From: Ricinus communis | Taxonomy: Eukaryota > Streptophyta > Magnoliopsida > Malpighiales > Euphorbiaceae | Direction: 5' to 3' | Length of the DNA stretch: 64,000 nt | Assembly: GCF_019578655.1 (NCBI RefSeq) | Contig: NC_063261.1 | Coordinates: 3,723,946 to 3,787,945 of the forward strand | Part shown: positions 10,569 through 21,369 of the stretch, one piece after another | Layout: every line of letters begins with the position of its first letter | Numbering within the stretch: the stretch's first letter is position 1 | Notes under the pieces: generated by a model | What the model saw: the letters and a program-made list of their open reading frames with translations, nothing else | What the model was told of the DNA's origin: nothing | The model's database searches: none | Translations under genes and position numbers: made by a program

Positions 10569-12253
10569 TAGGACTGAGTATGGATCTCGGTGATTCCCAC
10601 TCGAACCTAATAACCATACCGAAAAGTACCAGAACCGAAAAAACCAAAAGTTTTTATAACCGAATTGAACCGATCCGAATTTTTTTACTATTACGGTATG
10701 GTACTAGTTCATTAGTAAAAACCATACCGTAACCGTACCAGAACCGATCTGTCTTGTACTGATCCGGACCAAACCGTAGAACCGAATTTTTTACATATAT
10801 TTATAAATAATACATTTATTAAAAAAATAATACATATACTCTATAAAAAATTATTTTATATTTATCATTTATATAATTCAAGTAATTTTTATCAAAATAC
10901 AAAAAATAACACATATTAGAAATAACTATAATATTATAATATACTTTATACTCTATAAAAAATATAAGTTATATATATTAATATGTCACATAGTATATTG
11001 ATACTAGTAATCTAGTATACATACTATAATACTAGATTTAAATTTTATTTACTATCTAGAAATTTTTGACAAGTTAATTAAAAATTACTTAATTTAATAA
11101 AAAGTTATATAAATTAGTAAAAATTATAAAAATATATTATTATATAAATATAATATTATTTACACTATATTTATTAATAAATTAATTTTTAATTATATAA
11201 TATTTTTATTTTAAGAATAATAATATTAATTATACTAAAAGTATTAATTTATATAAATATTAAAATTAAGAAATAAATATTTTAAAAATAATTTTTATAT
11301 TATTATACTAATAAAACTTAAAAATTAAATATTTAGAAATAATTAATTTATTAACTTTTAAAATATTATAAATTAATATTAAAATATAAAAATAAATATT
11401 AAATTATATTTATAAATTTAATTTTTTTTAAAAAGAATCAAACAAAACTTGAGAAAAAATTGTCAAAATATCTTTTAACAATATAGAAGTTCTTTACTTC
11501 CTACAACAGCGGAGGTCCTCATTTGTTGTCAAGATTGGCTTAGAAGTTGAAATAAACCTATCCAACTAGAAGAATCAATTGAGGATATTGAAAGCATAGA
11601 GTCAGGTAACATTTCTTTACTTCTTACATAGGTTTGTTTATTGTTGATGTTGTTAAGTCTTATTGACGTAATTTTTTATTTTTATTATAGAAATTATTCA
11701 AGATCCTGAGATTGTTGAGTTCCTTATGCCAAGATTAAATGTGGAGTGCTAATTTTGAGGGGAGGTAATAACATTTCTTTCCTAATTTTGGACATATATT
11801 TTAGTGCTACCTAAAGTTTGTAAATTTATTTATTTTAATGATTGCCATCTGTAAAATATTTTTATGCTAGCAGTAATATATATTTTAATGGTTTGTATTT
11901 GAATATTGAACGAATTATTGTATTTGCAAGTGATTGAATTGCGAAACAGGTTGTTCAAGAAAGTGATTGCAATTTTAATTCAGATTTTCATGCTACCTTT
12001 TTTAGGTTGGTAATCATATTTTCTCTAAATTTATTTGATTAAAGATGAGATTAAAGTTATATTTTTTAAATTTTTTAGAACCGAAAATAGCATCGAACCG
12101 AACTGTATTGAACCGTAAAATTGGTACAATACGGTATTGGATCCTTTTATGTTTGGTACGGTACTGGTACCTTCAATTTTAAAATAACCGAGGTTTGGTA
12201 TAGTACTGGTGATTTATAAATAACCGAATTGGACCAATCCGTGCTCAGCCCTA
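10569..12253 (+). mobile_element. hAT-type DNA transposon derivative inserted in copia A
   Basis: Ends are imperfect terminal inverted repeats: left TAGGACTGAGTATGGAT, right (reverse complement) TAGGGCTGAGCACGGAT, 14 of 17 identical. The flanks GTATTTAT (10561-10568) and GTATATAC (12254-12261) match at six of eight bases, fitting the 8-bp duplication of the hAT superfamily. Both ends are packed with ACCGAA/TTCGGT and GGTACGGTA motifs, like subterminal binding sites. The interior is very AT-rich and holds one transposase exon relic. The insertion splits a copia integrase reading frame at a codon-precise point. Confidence 0.75.
11506..11605 (+). pseudogene. hAT transposase C-terminal exon relic
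   Basis: Reads T-AEVLICCQDWLRS, a stop, then NKPIQLEESIEDIESIES, followed by a GT splice donor at 11606. This matches the end of plant hAT transposases (EALICTQDWLR...EELEDLE), just after the dimerisation region. An AG acceptor near 11690 and a short second piece may follow. Nothing of the zinc finger or catalytic core remains, so the element moved, if at all, with help from another copy. Confidence 0.6.
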
Positions 12254-13133
12254 GTATATACACAGTCCATATTTCCATTTGCCACCGCTTCTTCATCTTT
12301 ACCCACTGAACTTGATCTTAACTTATCTAACCCAAATCTTGTTTTGCCTAGTATTATTTGACCTATCTTTTCTTGATGAAACTTATTCTCCCTTGTGTGC
12401 AGGTGATTCATTAATTGATACTTCTCAAGATGTGCAGCTTTCATCCTTTTCTAATGCAAGTAATATCTTTTCACCCCTACCTTCTCCTTCACCTCTCCTA
12501 TATGCTGATCTAAAAGAGTTATCCCTCCTCAATACCTTCAAGATTATCATACCCCTTTTTCCAAGGTTAACCAATACTAGTTTTCACACTATATCTTATT
12601 CGATAGCTAATGTTTTAAGCTTGATAACCTTAACTCATGCTCATTGTTAATTAGAACTCAAAGCTTTCTCTAATTCTGATTGGGCAGCATGCCCTGACTC
12701 TAGAAAATCCATCACTGGTTTTTGTATTTTTCTCGACTCTTATTTGATATCATGAAAATAAAAATAAAAAATTAAACAATTCTCGTTCTTCCTCTAAGCA
12801 GAGTATAAGACCATCACTAATGCCACCTATAAGATTCAATAGCTTTACTATCTTCTCCAATATTTTCATGTCTTCACTCCCCCAATTGTGCTTTGTTGTA
12901 ATAATCCTTCTGTCTTTAAAATTGTAAAGAATCCAGTCTTCTACGAGTCAGACAAAACATATCAAAATTGACTTTAACTTGATAAGACAAGAAATTCAAG
13001 AATGGTTATTCACTTGTTGCCCGTTAATTCTACTCATCAATTAGCTGATTGCTTCACAAAGTCCTTTCCTTCACCAATTCTCAAAACATCTATGTTCAAG
13101 TTGGGTATACAAAATTTGAGAAAGTCTTCCTAG
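12254..13133 (+). pseudogene. copia linker and RNase H relic
   Basis: After the hAT element the protein resumes with IFPFATASSSLPTELDL, then passes through an eroded stretch. From about 12650 RNase H is clear: [38 protein letters not shown] (eroded SRSSAEAEYRA) and IHLLPVNSTHQLADCFTK, ending KLGIQNLRKSS then TAG at 13131. These are the terminal domains of the copia polyprotein. Reverse transcriptase is almost wholly deleted. Confidence 0.7.
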
Positions 13134-13320
13134 TCTTGTATATAGGAAATTATTTTTTTTGTAAATAGTACTCTTTTGTACAACAGTAGTTAGTTAGAGA
13201 AAAATGCAGAGTTAGTTAGAGAAAAATGCAGAGCTTATATATATACTGATAAGATCAATACAATTCTCTAACCTTCTCTTTGCAATCTTATATTTTTTGT
13301 TAGCAACAACTAATTAAAAT
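13134..13320 (+). repeat. possible 3' LTR remnant of copia A
   Basis: Directly follows the RNase H stop. Contains a tandem duplication of GTTAGTTAGAGAAAAATGCAG and a TATA-like TTATATATATAC. No partner LTR is in the window, so this rests on position only. Confidence 0.4.
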
Positions 13321-14384
13321 GAGAAAAGAATTTAAAATTTTGTAAAATGAAAAAGAAATAAAAATGAAATAGAAAAAAAAAAAGAAAAAAAATGCTATAC
13401 ATAAAAAGAAAAGGAAAATTTTTCAATTTTCCAGCATATAGTGAATTTTTTTCTCAAAATTACTTCGATTAACTACAATTTATAAAATTATTGACAGTCA
13501 TTCCTCATTTTTTAAATCAAAATTTTTTGAGAAAAAGATAACATTGTTGAACAAGTAATTAAATTTTATTTAAGGAATAAATTTAGGGCGTTGACTATAT
13601 AGGAATTATTATGGAGTTAAAATTTTTAATTCTTTTGTCTAATGTAAATTGTTCTTTTTCTTTATTATTTGCATTATATTTTTTAGGCCCGATATCGAAT
13701 TATAGAAATATCAGCAATCAAAATTGAGATCTTAGTAGAACTATATATTAGCAACACTAATACTAAGTTCAACTCCTTTTTATTGTCGTTGAAGTTCACG
13801 CCAATCAATGAATTTAATTGATAATTTCATCTGAAGAATAAAATTAAAATTAATATTAAAATTAAAAAATTTTAAAATTATATACTAAATTTTATAATAA
13901 GTACAGATTACATATTTTTTTAGCAATTAAGCCTAATGAAAATATTTTTGTTTTGATTTTCTATAATAAATATCTCGGTCCTATAACTTTATTTTTGGAT
14001 GCTTTATTCATAATAAAATTTTTCTATAGTTGGAAATAGTGTATGATAATTAAATATCCGTTTCATTAGCTTAGTAGCAGTAGTAATGTTCAAATCACGA
14101 ATAAAAAGATCTACTTTTTGTATCCATTATATATATACATATATACCAAACCGAAGAACGTAATAACGAGTAGTAGTATGTTTTCTAGTGCTTCAACCAG
14201 TTGACTGATTCATTGGTTGAATTGGTCTTATTTGACTCCATTCACCAATTAGATGTAGTTTGAAAAAGTAGTAAATTAATAGGGTTTTATAGCAAATAAT
14301 AAAAAGTAGAATATCAAAAAGATTATAATATAAAATGAGGTAGGACTCTATATACCTTTTGCAGTTTCATGCCGAACAACTGAA
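13321..14384. other. AT-rich intergenic DNA
   Basis: Over one kilobase with no coding similarity I can recognise. A TATA-like CTCTATATACC at about 14346-14356 may serve the small exon downstream. Confidence 0.4.
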
Positions 14385-14475
14385 ATGGGTTCTCTCTTCT
14401 CCATCAGGTTTCTTATTGTCCTTGCCCTAGTGCCTTCCATCCTCATATTTGTGCATGCAGCTGAGAGTCAAGCGG
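14385..14475 (+). pseudogene. orphan first exon encoding a signal peptide
   Basis: ATG at 14385 opens 30 codons starting MGSLFSIRFLIVLALVPSIL with a hydrophobic core and a plausible cleavage after VHA, then AESQAG and a GT donor at 14476 (phase 1). The layout, a signal peptide ending in a short Q-rich stretch with a phase-1 splice, resembles exon 1 of malectin-like LRR receptor kinases, whose next exon starts FISIDCG. I find no such exon in the following kilobases. A TATA-like box lies about 30 bases upstream. It may be a left-over exon or a small secreted protein of unknown type; family assignment is tentative. Confidence 0.35.
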
Positions 14476-15049
14476 GTAATTTATTTCTTTATTAGTTAAC
14501 TTCTTTTTTCATATATTACGCATGCTTAGCATAGATGTCTCAAGACAAAAGAACTTTTAACGAAAAATTATTTTCTTTTCTTTTCCTTTCATTTTTTCAC
14601 ACTGTGTTCAGTTGCAAATATTTCCTTAGGATAAATAAAGTTTTTTTTTATTTATTTACTTAAGATGCTAAAGAAAGTTGATCTGCCTGACCAGTAGAAA
14701 ATCCTACTGCTGCTACTCTAATAGGGGAGTAATAGTATACCTGAGTTACTTTGGTCGAGCGCGTGGAAATAGCAGATCTTGTGCTATTATCGCGTGGAAC
14801 TTCAAGCGTTTTGAAGTTATATATTAAAGTTATATACAACACTTCGTATAAATTATTTTAAGCTCGATTTAATAAAAAATTTATTTAATGTGATACGTTT
14901 TTTTAAACAAATTAAGCACATATTAGATAGATTTTAACTTATTAATTTGTTGGTGAGCTAATTAATATACTCGTGTTATAATATTAATAATTTGAGTGTA
15001 ATTTAAAAACTTTATTATAAATATATGTGAAAGGCAGAAAAAATAAAGA
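14476..15049. other. no recognisable gene
   Basis: AT-rich stretch. A 60-codon frame at 14660-14842 (minus) has no features that convince me it is coding. Confidence 0.35.
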
Positions 15050-15504
15050 AAAAGTCCTTAAACTAATTAGGGATAGGTAATTAAGCTCCTATTATTTAAA
15101 TTGGCTCAATTCCACCCTTTACTTTTTTAAAATGGGCTCAATTTTAATCCAATTTGTTAACTTGGTTAACTCTTCTGTTAGTAATGGAGCCCATTAAAAT
15201 TAAAGCCAGAATAACATACTGACACGTAGAAATAATTTTTCTAATTTTATATTTAAATATAAATAATTAAAAATCAAAATATTATCTTAAAATTCTAAAA
15301 AGATTACACTCAATAATAATTGATAATGCTACCAACTCACCGTCCTCCACCACCGCCTTGCCTCCATCGCCACCCATCGATCAAAACCGTAAAATGGCCT
15401 CCATCAAACCAATATCCACAGTCACCACCACTAAGGCTCCGTCTTCCCTACCAAGACCGATGACCACCAAATCAATTGAGCCATCAAAAGCAATAAAACA
15501 AAAA

Positions 15505-16295
15505 GATTAGTGTGAATTTGCCCCTAAACTTAGAGTCAATAGACAATTAGCTTATATTTTAATCTTCTGACCAATTTAGCTAACAACTTTGACAAAAGTG
15601 GTCAAGTCGCCCAGGCAAAGCTGATATAAAAAAGTTCAATTTGATTCTTAAACTTTATACTAAGTATCAGATTTTGTAAAAATAATTTCCGATTGAGTTA
15701 GAATAAAATTATTTAATTTTAACATAATTTACTTTTATTATCTGATAAAATAATATTTCTAATTAAAAAATTCAAATTAAATAATATTACCAAAGTAATA
15801 TAAAATTATGCTTTTATTTAATTTAATATTGCTAAAGCTTATTTGAAAATATTCTTTAATTTCTTAAGTTATTTATATGATTTTTATAAATATTATTAAT
15901 TATCACATAAAAATTATTACTTAAATAAAACAATATAGAATAATACTGTAATATATTTTACCTCCAAGAATTTAATGCGATGCAACTATTAGTTAAAGTT
16001 AATTTAGAATTTTAAAATAAAAATGTTATCTAATTATTTTTATTAAATAATAAGAGTAAATTGCATTAAAATCGAATAGTTTTACTTTAACTCAATAAAA
16101 ATTCATTTTATATAATTTGACATTTAATATGAAGTTTAAGGATCAAATTGAACTTTTTGTATTGAGTAAGTCCTTTGATTGGATTCAATTGATCACTTTG
16201 CCAAGTTTTTAGGTAAATTAGCCTGAAAATTAAAATCTGAGCTAATTGCCCATTAGTTTCAAATTCAAGGGACAAATTTGCAATTTTGCCAGGAA
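15505..16295. mobile_element. inner inverted-repeat element nested in the previous one
   Basis: About 190-bp imperfect inverted repeats: left has CAATTAGCT, AAAAAAGTTCAATTTGAT, CTTAAAC; the right, reverse-complemented, has the same blocks in the same order. The two outer flanks (about 15477-15502 and 16341-16370) share GAGCYATCAAAA-CAATAAAA, suggesting a duplicated or repeated flank. Long inverted ends without genes fit a MULE-type MITE. Confidence 0.5.
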
Positions 16296-16387
16296 AAAGA
16301 AACCACAAGGCATCTACTTATATGACATTCATCGCTCGTAGAGCTATCAAAACCAATAAAAGAAAAAAAGCACAAGCCTGTTCATCG

Positions 16388-16570
16388 CATGCCACCCTCA
16401 TCACTTGATATTCATCGCTTATCATCCTCATCAACTAACATTCATCACTTGCCATCCTCATCACCTGACGTTCATCGCTTGTTGTTCTCATCACCTTATA
16501 TTCATCGCTTGTTGTTCTCATCACCTGACGCCCATCACCTGCCATCCTCATTGCTTGTCGTCCACATTAC
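16388..16570 (+). repeat. 30-bp minisatellite (CATCCTCATCACCTGA type)
   Basis: About six head-to-tail copies of a roughly 30-bp unit combining TTCATCGCTTG and CCATCCTCATCACCTGA. The two overlapping frames across it (66 and 76 codons) are repeat artefacts. Confidence 0.65.
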
Positions 16571-16979
16571 TCTTCTTCGTTGGCAATAGTGGATTTTTGT
16601 TGGTGGAGGTGGTGGTTACTGGTAGGTGGTCGTAATTTTGTCATTGGTGGCGATGGAAAAGGTGATAGTGGTGGTTGGGTGGGGGAGTTAGCGATAGGGA
16701 TAGGATTAAATTTATAATTTATTCAAATTCATTATTTAGTTTTTTCTTTTACATAATTTTTAACGTAAAAGAAGAAAAACATATGTGCTAACATGAATGT
16801 GTTATATTTTAAGTGATTCCACTACTACCAGAAATTATATTCTATTAACAATTTGACTTATTTGGACCTTGTATGAAAATTAAAAGGTGAAATTGAAACA
16901 ATATGAAGAATAAGGGCCTAATTGTCTATCTCCAATTAATTCAAAAGGTTTTTCTTGCACCTTCTGCCAATATAGAAAA

Positions 16980-17753
16980 GGGGTAATTATTATTTACATC
17001 ATGTATTTGTCTATATTATACTAGTTACCTCTTGACATTTAAAAAATATATTTTTGTATCCTTCTACTTTCCAATTTTATACTAAAACCCCATTTCATCA
17101 GAATTTCCGTTAAACAACCGTTAATTAGGTTTGGTTTTATACTATTTACCCTTTAATCTTTGGTGTAATATACAAATTGCCCCTTATAATTTATTTATTA
17201 TACTAAAACCTCGTCTAATTTTTATACAAAAATCAATTTTTAAATTCACTACAAAAATAATTAATTAGTGTTCTTTAATTACTCTAATTTTTAGCATAAT
17301 CAAATTTTAACAAAATTTAAATATTTTAAAAGTACTTATATTAATTAAAATATTAAAAATTCATATAATTTAACTTTAAATTGTTAAAATAAATTAGATA
17401 GTATTATTATTATTATTAATTTTATTACAATAAGATTGTAACTTTGATAAAAAGTTTGAGGATTAAATTATATTCTTTTATTAATTTAGATCCTTATTTA
17501 TATTGATTTTCAAAACGCAAAAAGATTTTAGAAAAATAAATAACATATAAGGGGTAATTTGTACATTACACATAAAAATCAGGAAGCAAATAATATAAAA
17601 TCAAACCTAATTAACAATTTCCTAACATAAATTCTAATAAAAAAGATTTTTAGTATAAAATTGCAAAATAGAAAAATAAAAAAATATATTTTTTAAATAT
17701 TAATGGATAACTAGTATAATTTGAAAACACACGGGATAAATAATAATTACCTC
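16980..17753. mobile_element. MULE-type MITE with 9-bp target duplication
   Basis: A 774-bp element with long inverted ends: left GGGGTAATTATTATTTA, right (reverse complement) GAGGTAATTATTATTTA, continuing with TATACTAGTTA blocks for over 150 bases. Flanks TATAGAAAA (16971-16979) and TATAAAAAA (17754-17762) agree at eight of nine bases, the 9-bp signature of Mutator-like elements. The interior is AT-rich and non-coding. Confidence 0.75.
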
Positions 17754-17762
17754 TATAAAAAA

Positions 17763-18299
17763 TCATATTTAGACTTACTTGCTAGAATATATTTATAAGA
17801 ATTAATAAATATATGATAATCCTTATAATAGATTAAAATGTTTTGCTGAATTGACTAAAAATTTGATTTTTATTCTGTTTGTACTGAGCTCTTTAGGCTC
17901 GATCAAAGACAAAAAGATTTAATAAATTTAGCTCACGACTCATTTCAATAATGAACAAATCAAACTCAAACTAATGAAAATCCAACTCAGCTTGATACAG
18001 TTAAACCCTAGTATTCCTTTAAAAATATAAACTTACTGAAATACATAATTCAATTCAATTTCGATTAAACTCCTAAGACTAATTGGTGTCTCAGTAGCAT
18101 TTTTGTCTAAATAATATAGTTTTATTGACTTTTTTTTTTTTTTTTTTTGCAAAAGTGAAGTCGAGGAGAGAACTTGGCAGCAAACCCTTGCCAAGCCCAC
18201 CCCCTCCTCCAATTCCTCACAAGTGGAAAAATCAGATTGCACTGCAGCCGCCGCCGCCTGCTCCAGCACGTAACAGATTTCTATAGTCTATAGATTAGC
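17763..18299. other. AT-rich DNA with a retroposon-like poly(A) segment
   Basis: Mostly featureless. On the minus strand, 18290-18129 is a GC-richer stretch (GGCGGCGGCGGCTGCAGTG, GGTGGGCTTGGCAAGGGTTTG) ending in a run of about 17 A. That looks like the 3' end of a SINE or processed transcript, but I cannot name the family and see no box A and B upstream. Confidence 0.3.
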
Positions 18300-18610
18300 A
18301 TTTGCAATAAGACTTATGCTATGTTTAGTTGAAATCTATAAAAAAGTTAAATTTATTTTATTTGAGAAAAAGATAGGAAAGAAAATAAAATAAAAATAAT
18401 AAAGTTAAAAAAAATATTTTAGTATTATAAAATTCATTGTCTTACTAATTTAGAATTCATTTGAAAATTCTACATTATTTAATTTAGTTATACTCAATTC
18501 CACATAACTTTAATTATGTAGAATGCTAAACTGATTTTTATTCCATTTAAAGTATATAAATTTTAGATTATCAAATGAATTCCGTAAATTTTATAGATTT
18601 CGATCTATTG
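18300..18610. mobile_element. possible small MITE
   Basis: The left end (TGAAATCTATAAAAAAGTTAA) resembles the reverse complement of the right end (CGAAATCTATAAAATTTACGG). About 300 bp, AT-rich, non-coding. The match is short, so confidence is low. Confidence 0.3.
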
Positions 18611-19460
18611 AAAAACACATTACAGATATTACCATTTTAATATGGAGGTATGGTAACATGAAAGAAAGGAAGTGCATTTCCAGTCTATGAAAGAAAGGAA
18701 GCAAGCGCATACGAAGAGCTCTATGGAGCTCGGGTGAGGGCGCATGTTCGAGCCCCCAACTTTCTACTACCCATGATAAAAGAAAAGGAGAAAGAAAGGA
18801 AGTGCATGTATATGAATGAGTGTGTTTCATATGTAAAGAACGGCTGGCTACTATAGAACAACGAATATACTCCAGAAAACCAACAATGTCAATGAATAAG
18901 TCTTCAGGCATGAAGCATAATTTTAACACTAATACAAGGACCCGTATAACAGAGATCAGCTTATAGGCAGTAGTTGTTTAATTCTCCCCAATAATTTGAC
19001 AATTTGTCAAGGATCCTTTCCTGAAATTAACAACACTATTTACATTTCAAGGACTGGCGTAATGGCATCATCATAACAAAATGAATGAGGTAGGAAGTTT
19101 ATTATCCGTACGAGAGTCTTCCTTTACATACCGTAACTAATGCCAATCAATATAGCATAATCTGTTATCCCAAGTTCTTGAAGATCAGTTGATGGCTTTC
19201 TCTTTTTTGGAAATGATCAGGTGAAGATGAATTTTTCCCTGAAAGAAAATTTTCAGTAGTTAAGGTTTTACTTGATGAGATCCTAAACCAAAATTGAATA
19301 GCAGTTTTCCAACCAGTTTGGGACCTGGCTAAATAGTTGTTGCTTTGATTCAGTATATGAGCTGTAAAAAATCAACTAGAAGCTGTAAATGCAGTAAAAA
19401 GAAAATCTACAGTCAGGCCTTCATTTATCCCTATCTATTTTGCTTCAACTATCATAACAT
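18611..19460. other. intergenic DNA left of the Reina-like element
   Basis: No gene recognised. A box-B-like GTTCGAGCCCCC at about 18750 hints at an eroded tRNA-derived SINE, without other support. The last five bases, AACAT, form the target duplication of the next element. Confidence 0.35.
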
Positions 19461-19897
19461 TGTTGAGGATGCCTTTGTGGGCAAGGTCTACTCACGGAAA
19501 AATACAAGAGGACTTTAATTTTTAATTCTACACGATTTATTTTGATCATTTTTTTTTTTCAGTAGTTTAGTTATAGTTGCATTCAGTTTAGGTTTCCTAG
19601 TTTCTTTCAGTTGACGTTTCCTAGTTTCATTATAATTCTGTTATAGACATTATACCTAATTAGGAGTCCAAATTAGGGATGTTTATTTCTTAAGCCTATT
19701 TAAAGAGAGGCTGTCATTAATAAAGGCAAGCAGAATTTTATCAAAATTGCAGACGTGCCTTAGACTCTGTCAAGGACAGGTCTCTTGGCTGCCAGCATAG
19801 GTTCTTCAAGAAAAAGGTGGGAACACGGCCAAGGGAAAGAGAGAATTCTTGTCCGTGTCTCAACCCGTGACTAGATCTTATGCTAGGGCCCATAACA
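19461..19897 (+). repeat. 5' LTR of the Reina-like element
   Basis: 437 bp, TG...CA ends. Has a TATA-like CCTATTTAAAGAGAGG at about 19700 that is shared with the 3' copy, and ends just before the Met-tRNA primer site. Confidence 0.9.
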
Positions 19898-19899
19898 AC

Positions 19900-19912
19900 T
19901 TGGTATCAGAGC
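19900..19912 (+). promoter_or_regulatory. primer-binding site (initiator Met tRNA)
   Basis: TGGTATCAGAGCC, two bases after the 5' LTR, is complementary to the 3' end of initiator methionine tRNA, the usual primer for copia and chromovirus elements. Confidence 0.85.
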
Positions 19913-19920
19913 CTACTGTC

Positions 19921-20457
19921 ATGGGTGACTTGGAGAGTTTAGCAAGCAAGCTTGATGCCTTTATGCAGACCATGGCAGGAAGACAACAAGCACTAGAAGA
20001 GCAGATGGAAATACTCACTCACCATATCTGCAAATCAGGGAAGGAGTTAGGAGGCAATGGCACTGGTGGTGCAAGCAGTGGCAACCAAGGGAGCCGTGGC
20101 TGTTCAGAGGAGAGGATAGACGGGTGGTCAGCTAGTGCCTTGGTACTCCAAACTAGAATTTCGGTCCTTTGTAGAACAGAGGACCCACTTGGATGGCTGA
20201 GAAGGTCGAGCAGTTGTTTAGAAATCAGAAAATTCAGAAGAGAAAGTTGGATTGGCAGCTTTTCACTTCGTGGGAGAAGCACAGTTGTGGTTCTATCAAT
20301 TGGAGCAAGAAGAGCTAGAGTTGACTTGGTAAGGATTTCAGGAGCATTGCAATGTGAGGTCTGGGCCACCAATGAACAACGGTCCTTTAGGAGAGTTGGC
20401 GAACTTGAAACAGACAGGACAATAGAGGATTATCAGCGGCAATTCCAATCCCGTTAG
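19921..20457 (+). pseudogene. gag relic of the Reina-like element
   Basis: ATG at 19921 gives MGDLESLASKLDAFM, with a coiled-coil-like start (QQALEEQMEILTHHI). The core gag is frameshifted: EDPLGWL in one frame, then FHFVGEAQLWFYQLEQEELELTW in another, then ATNEQRSFRR and IEDYQRQFQSR in the first. A full gag domain can be traced only across frames. The zinc knuckle is at the start of the next relic near 20812. Non-functional. Confidence 0.7.
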
Positions 20458-20794
20458 CAGAAACTATAGACCTAAAGCCCTGCCAACAGGTGAATTTATT
20501 CACCTCCAGACTTATAGAGAGCCTTCAGATTGACGTGGAGCTGCAACAACCCGGAAGCTTGAGAATCGCAATGAACATGGCACGAGCTTTGGAAAGGAAA
20601 CAACAATATACACCATCAGGAAGTAACGGCTGGATGGACAGGCTCTAAATCCAGCGCTACCAGTGCTGTCTCTGCTAAAAATTGAAGCCACAAAAGGGTA
20701 AAGGGAGGGGACAAACTGGCAGGTTCAGCAGCCAGCAGTTCAGGCAGCACTCCATCTCGAATTTTCAATAAACTTTTAAGAGCAGAAATGCTTG

Positions 20795-21243
20795 AAAGAA
20801 GGGCTAAAGGGTTATGTTTAACTGCAATGAATCATACACAACCAACCATAAGTGTAAGAGACTTTTCTGGATTGAAATACCCGACTCGAACGAGCAGGAT
20901 AATGAGGAAATTATGAGAGACCCAGAAATTATTTTACATGCAATAAGTGGAATCCGAAGCTCTCAAACAATGCAGTTGCAAGCTACTGTGGCAGGATGGC
21001 TGATGTGGGTTTTAGTGGATTCAGGCAGCACCCATAATTTTATCAGGGACTGGGTGATCCTGAAGATTGGTGTAGTAGTATGTAAAAGGCCAGGGCTACA
21101 GGTGGCCGTGGCTAATGGGGAAAGGGTCCCTAGTTTGGGTATTTGGAAGGTGGTAACTCTACAAGTTAATTTTGATTCTTTTATTACTAATCTTTACTCT
21201 ATTCTTTTAGAGGGTTTTGATGTGGTCTTAGGGTTAAATGGCT
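20795..21243 (+). pseudogene. zinc knuckle and aspartic protease relic
   Basis: Near 20810 a CCHC zinc knuckle (CFNC...NHKCK) is seen after allowing one missing base. The protease is open for 143 codons from 20814 with the catalytic motif VLVDSGSTHNFI (Asp at about residue 69) and the second-half motif GFDVVLGLNG, where active enzymes have GxDVVLGxxWL. It stops at 21243. Confidence 0.72.
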
Positions 21244-21369
21244 AAGTACATTGGGACCTACACTTTGGGACTTCTCAAACCTCAATGAGCTTCGAGCTGG
21301 ATAGGAAGCAAGTGCAATGGAAAGGGCAGAATCATAGTGCAGCACCAAGGGTGGCATTAATGGAGGGAC

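Larger units (their letters stand above)
9735..13320 (+). mobile_element. Ty1/copia retrotransposon relic A, interrupted by a hAT element
   Basis: Plus-strand copia coding relics occur on both sides of a 1.7-kb hAT insertion: GAG-pre-integrase and integrase before it, RNase H after it. Most of reverse transcriptase is missing between about 12.45 and 12.65 kb. A possible 3' LTR remnant follows RNase H. The left end is lost against the Athila fragment, and no left LTR is visible. Confidence 0.72.
15050..16953. mobile_element. outer inverted-repeat element (foldback or MULE-type), with nested insertion
   Basis: The left end (TAATTAGGGATAGGTAATTA region, 15068-15087) is similar to the reverse complement of the right end (TTAATTGGAGATAGACAATTA region), and the similarity goes on for well over 100 bases inward. 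The element encloses repeats rich in CCACC/CATC and a second inverted-repeat element at about 15505-16295. The target duplication is unclear. No transposase. Confidence 0.45.

Noticed and set aside
12279..12650. 123-codon plus-strand frame as a small gene
   Set aside because: Its start overlaps the end of the hAT element and its frame differs from the copia frame seen at 12262-12330; it is eroded copia linker.
18700..18790. tRNA gene or SINE from a box-B-like GTTCGAGCCCC
   Set aside because: No cloverleaf, no good box A and no poly(A) nearby; too weak to list as a gene.
20019..20372. 117-codon minus-strand frame
   Set aside because: Antisense of the Reina-like gag region.
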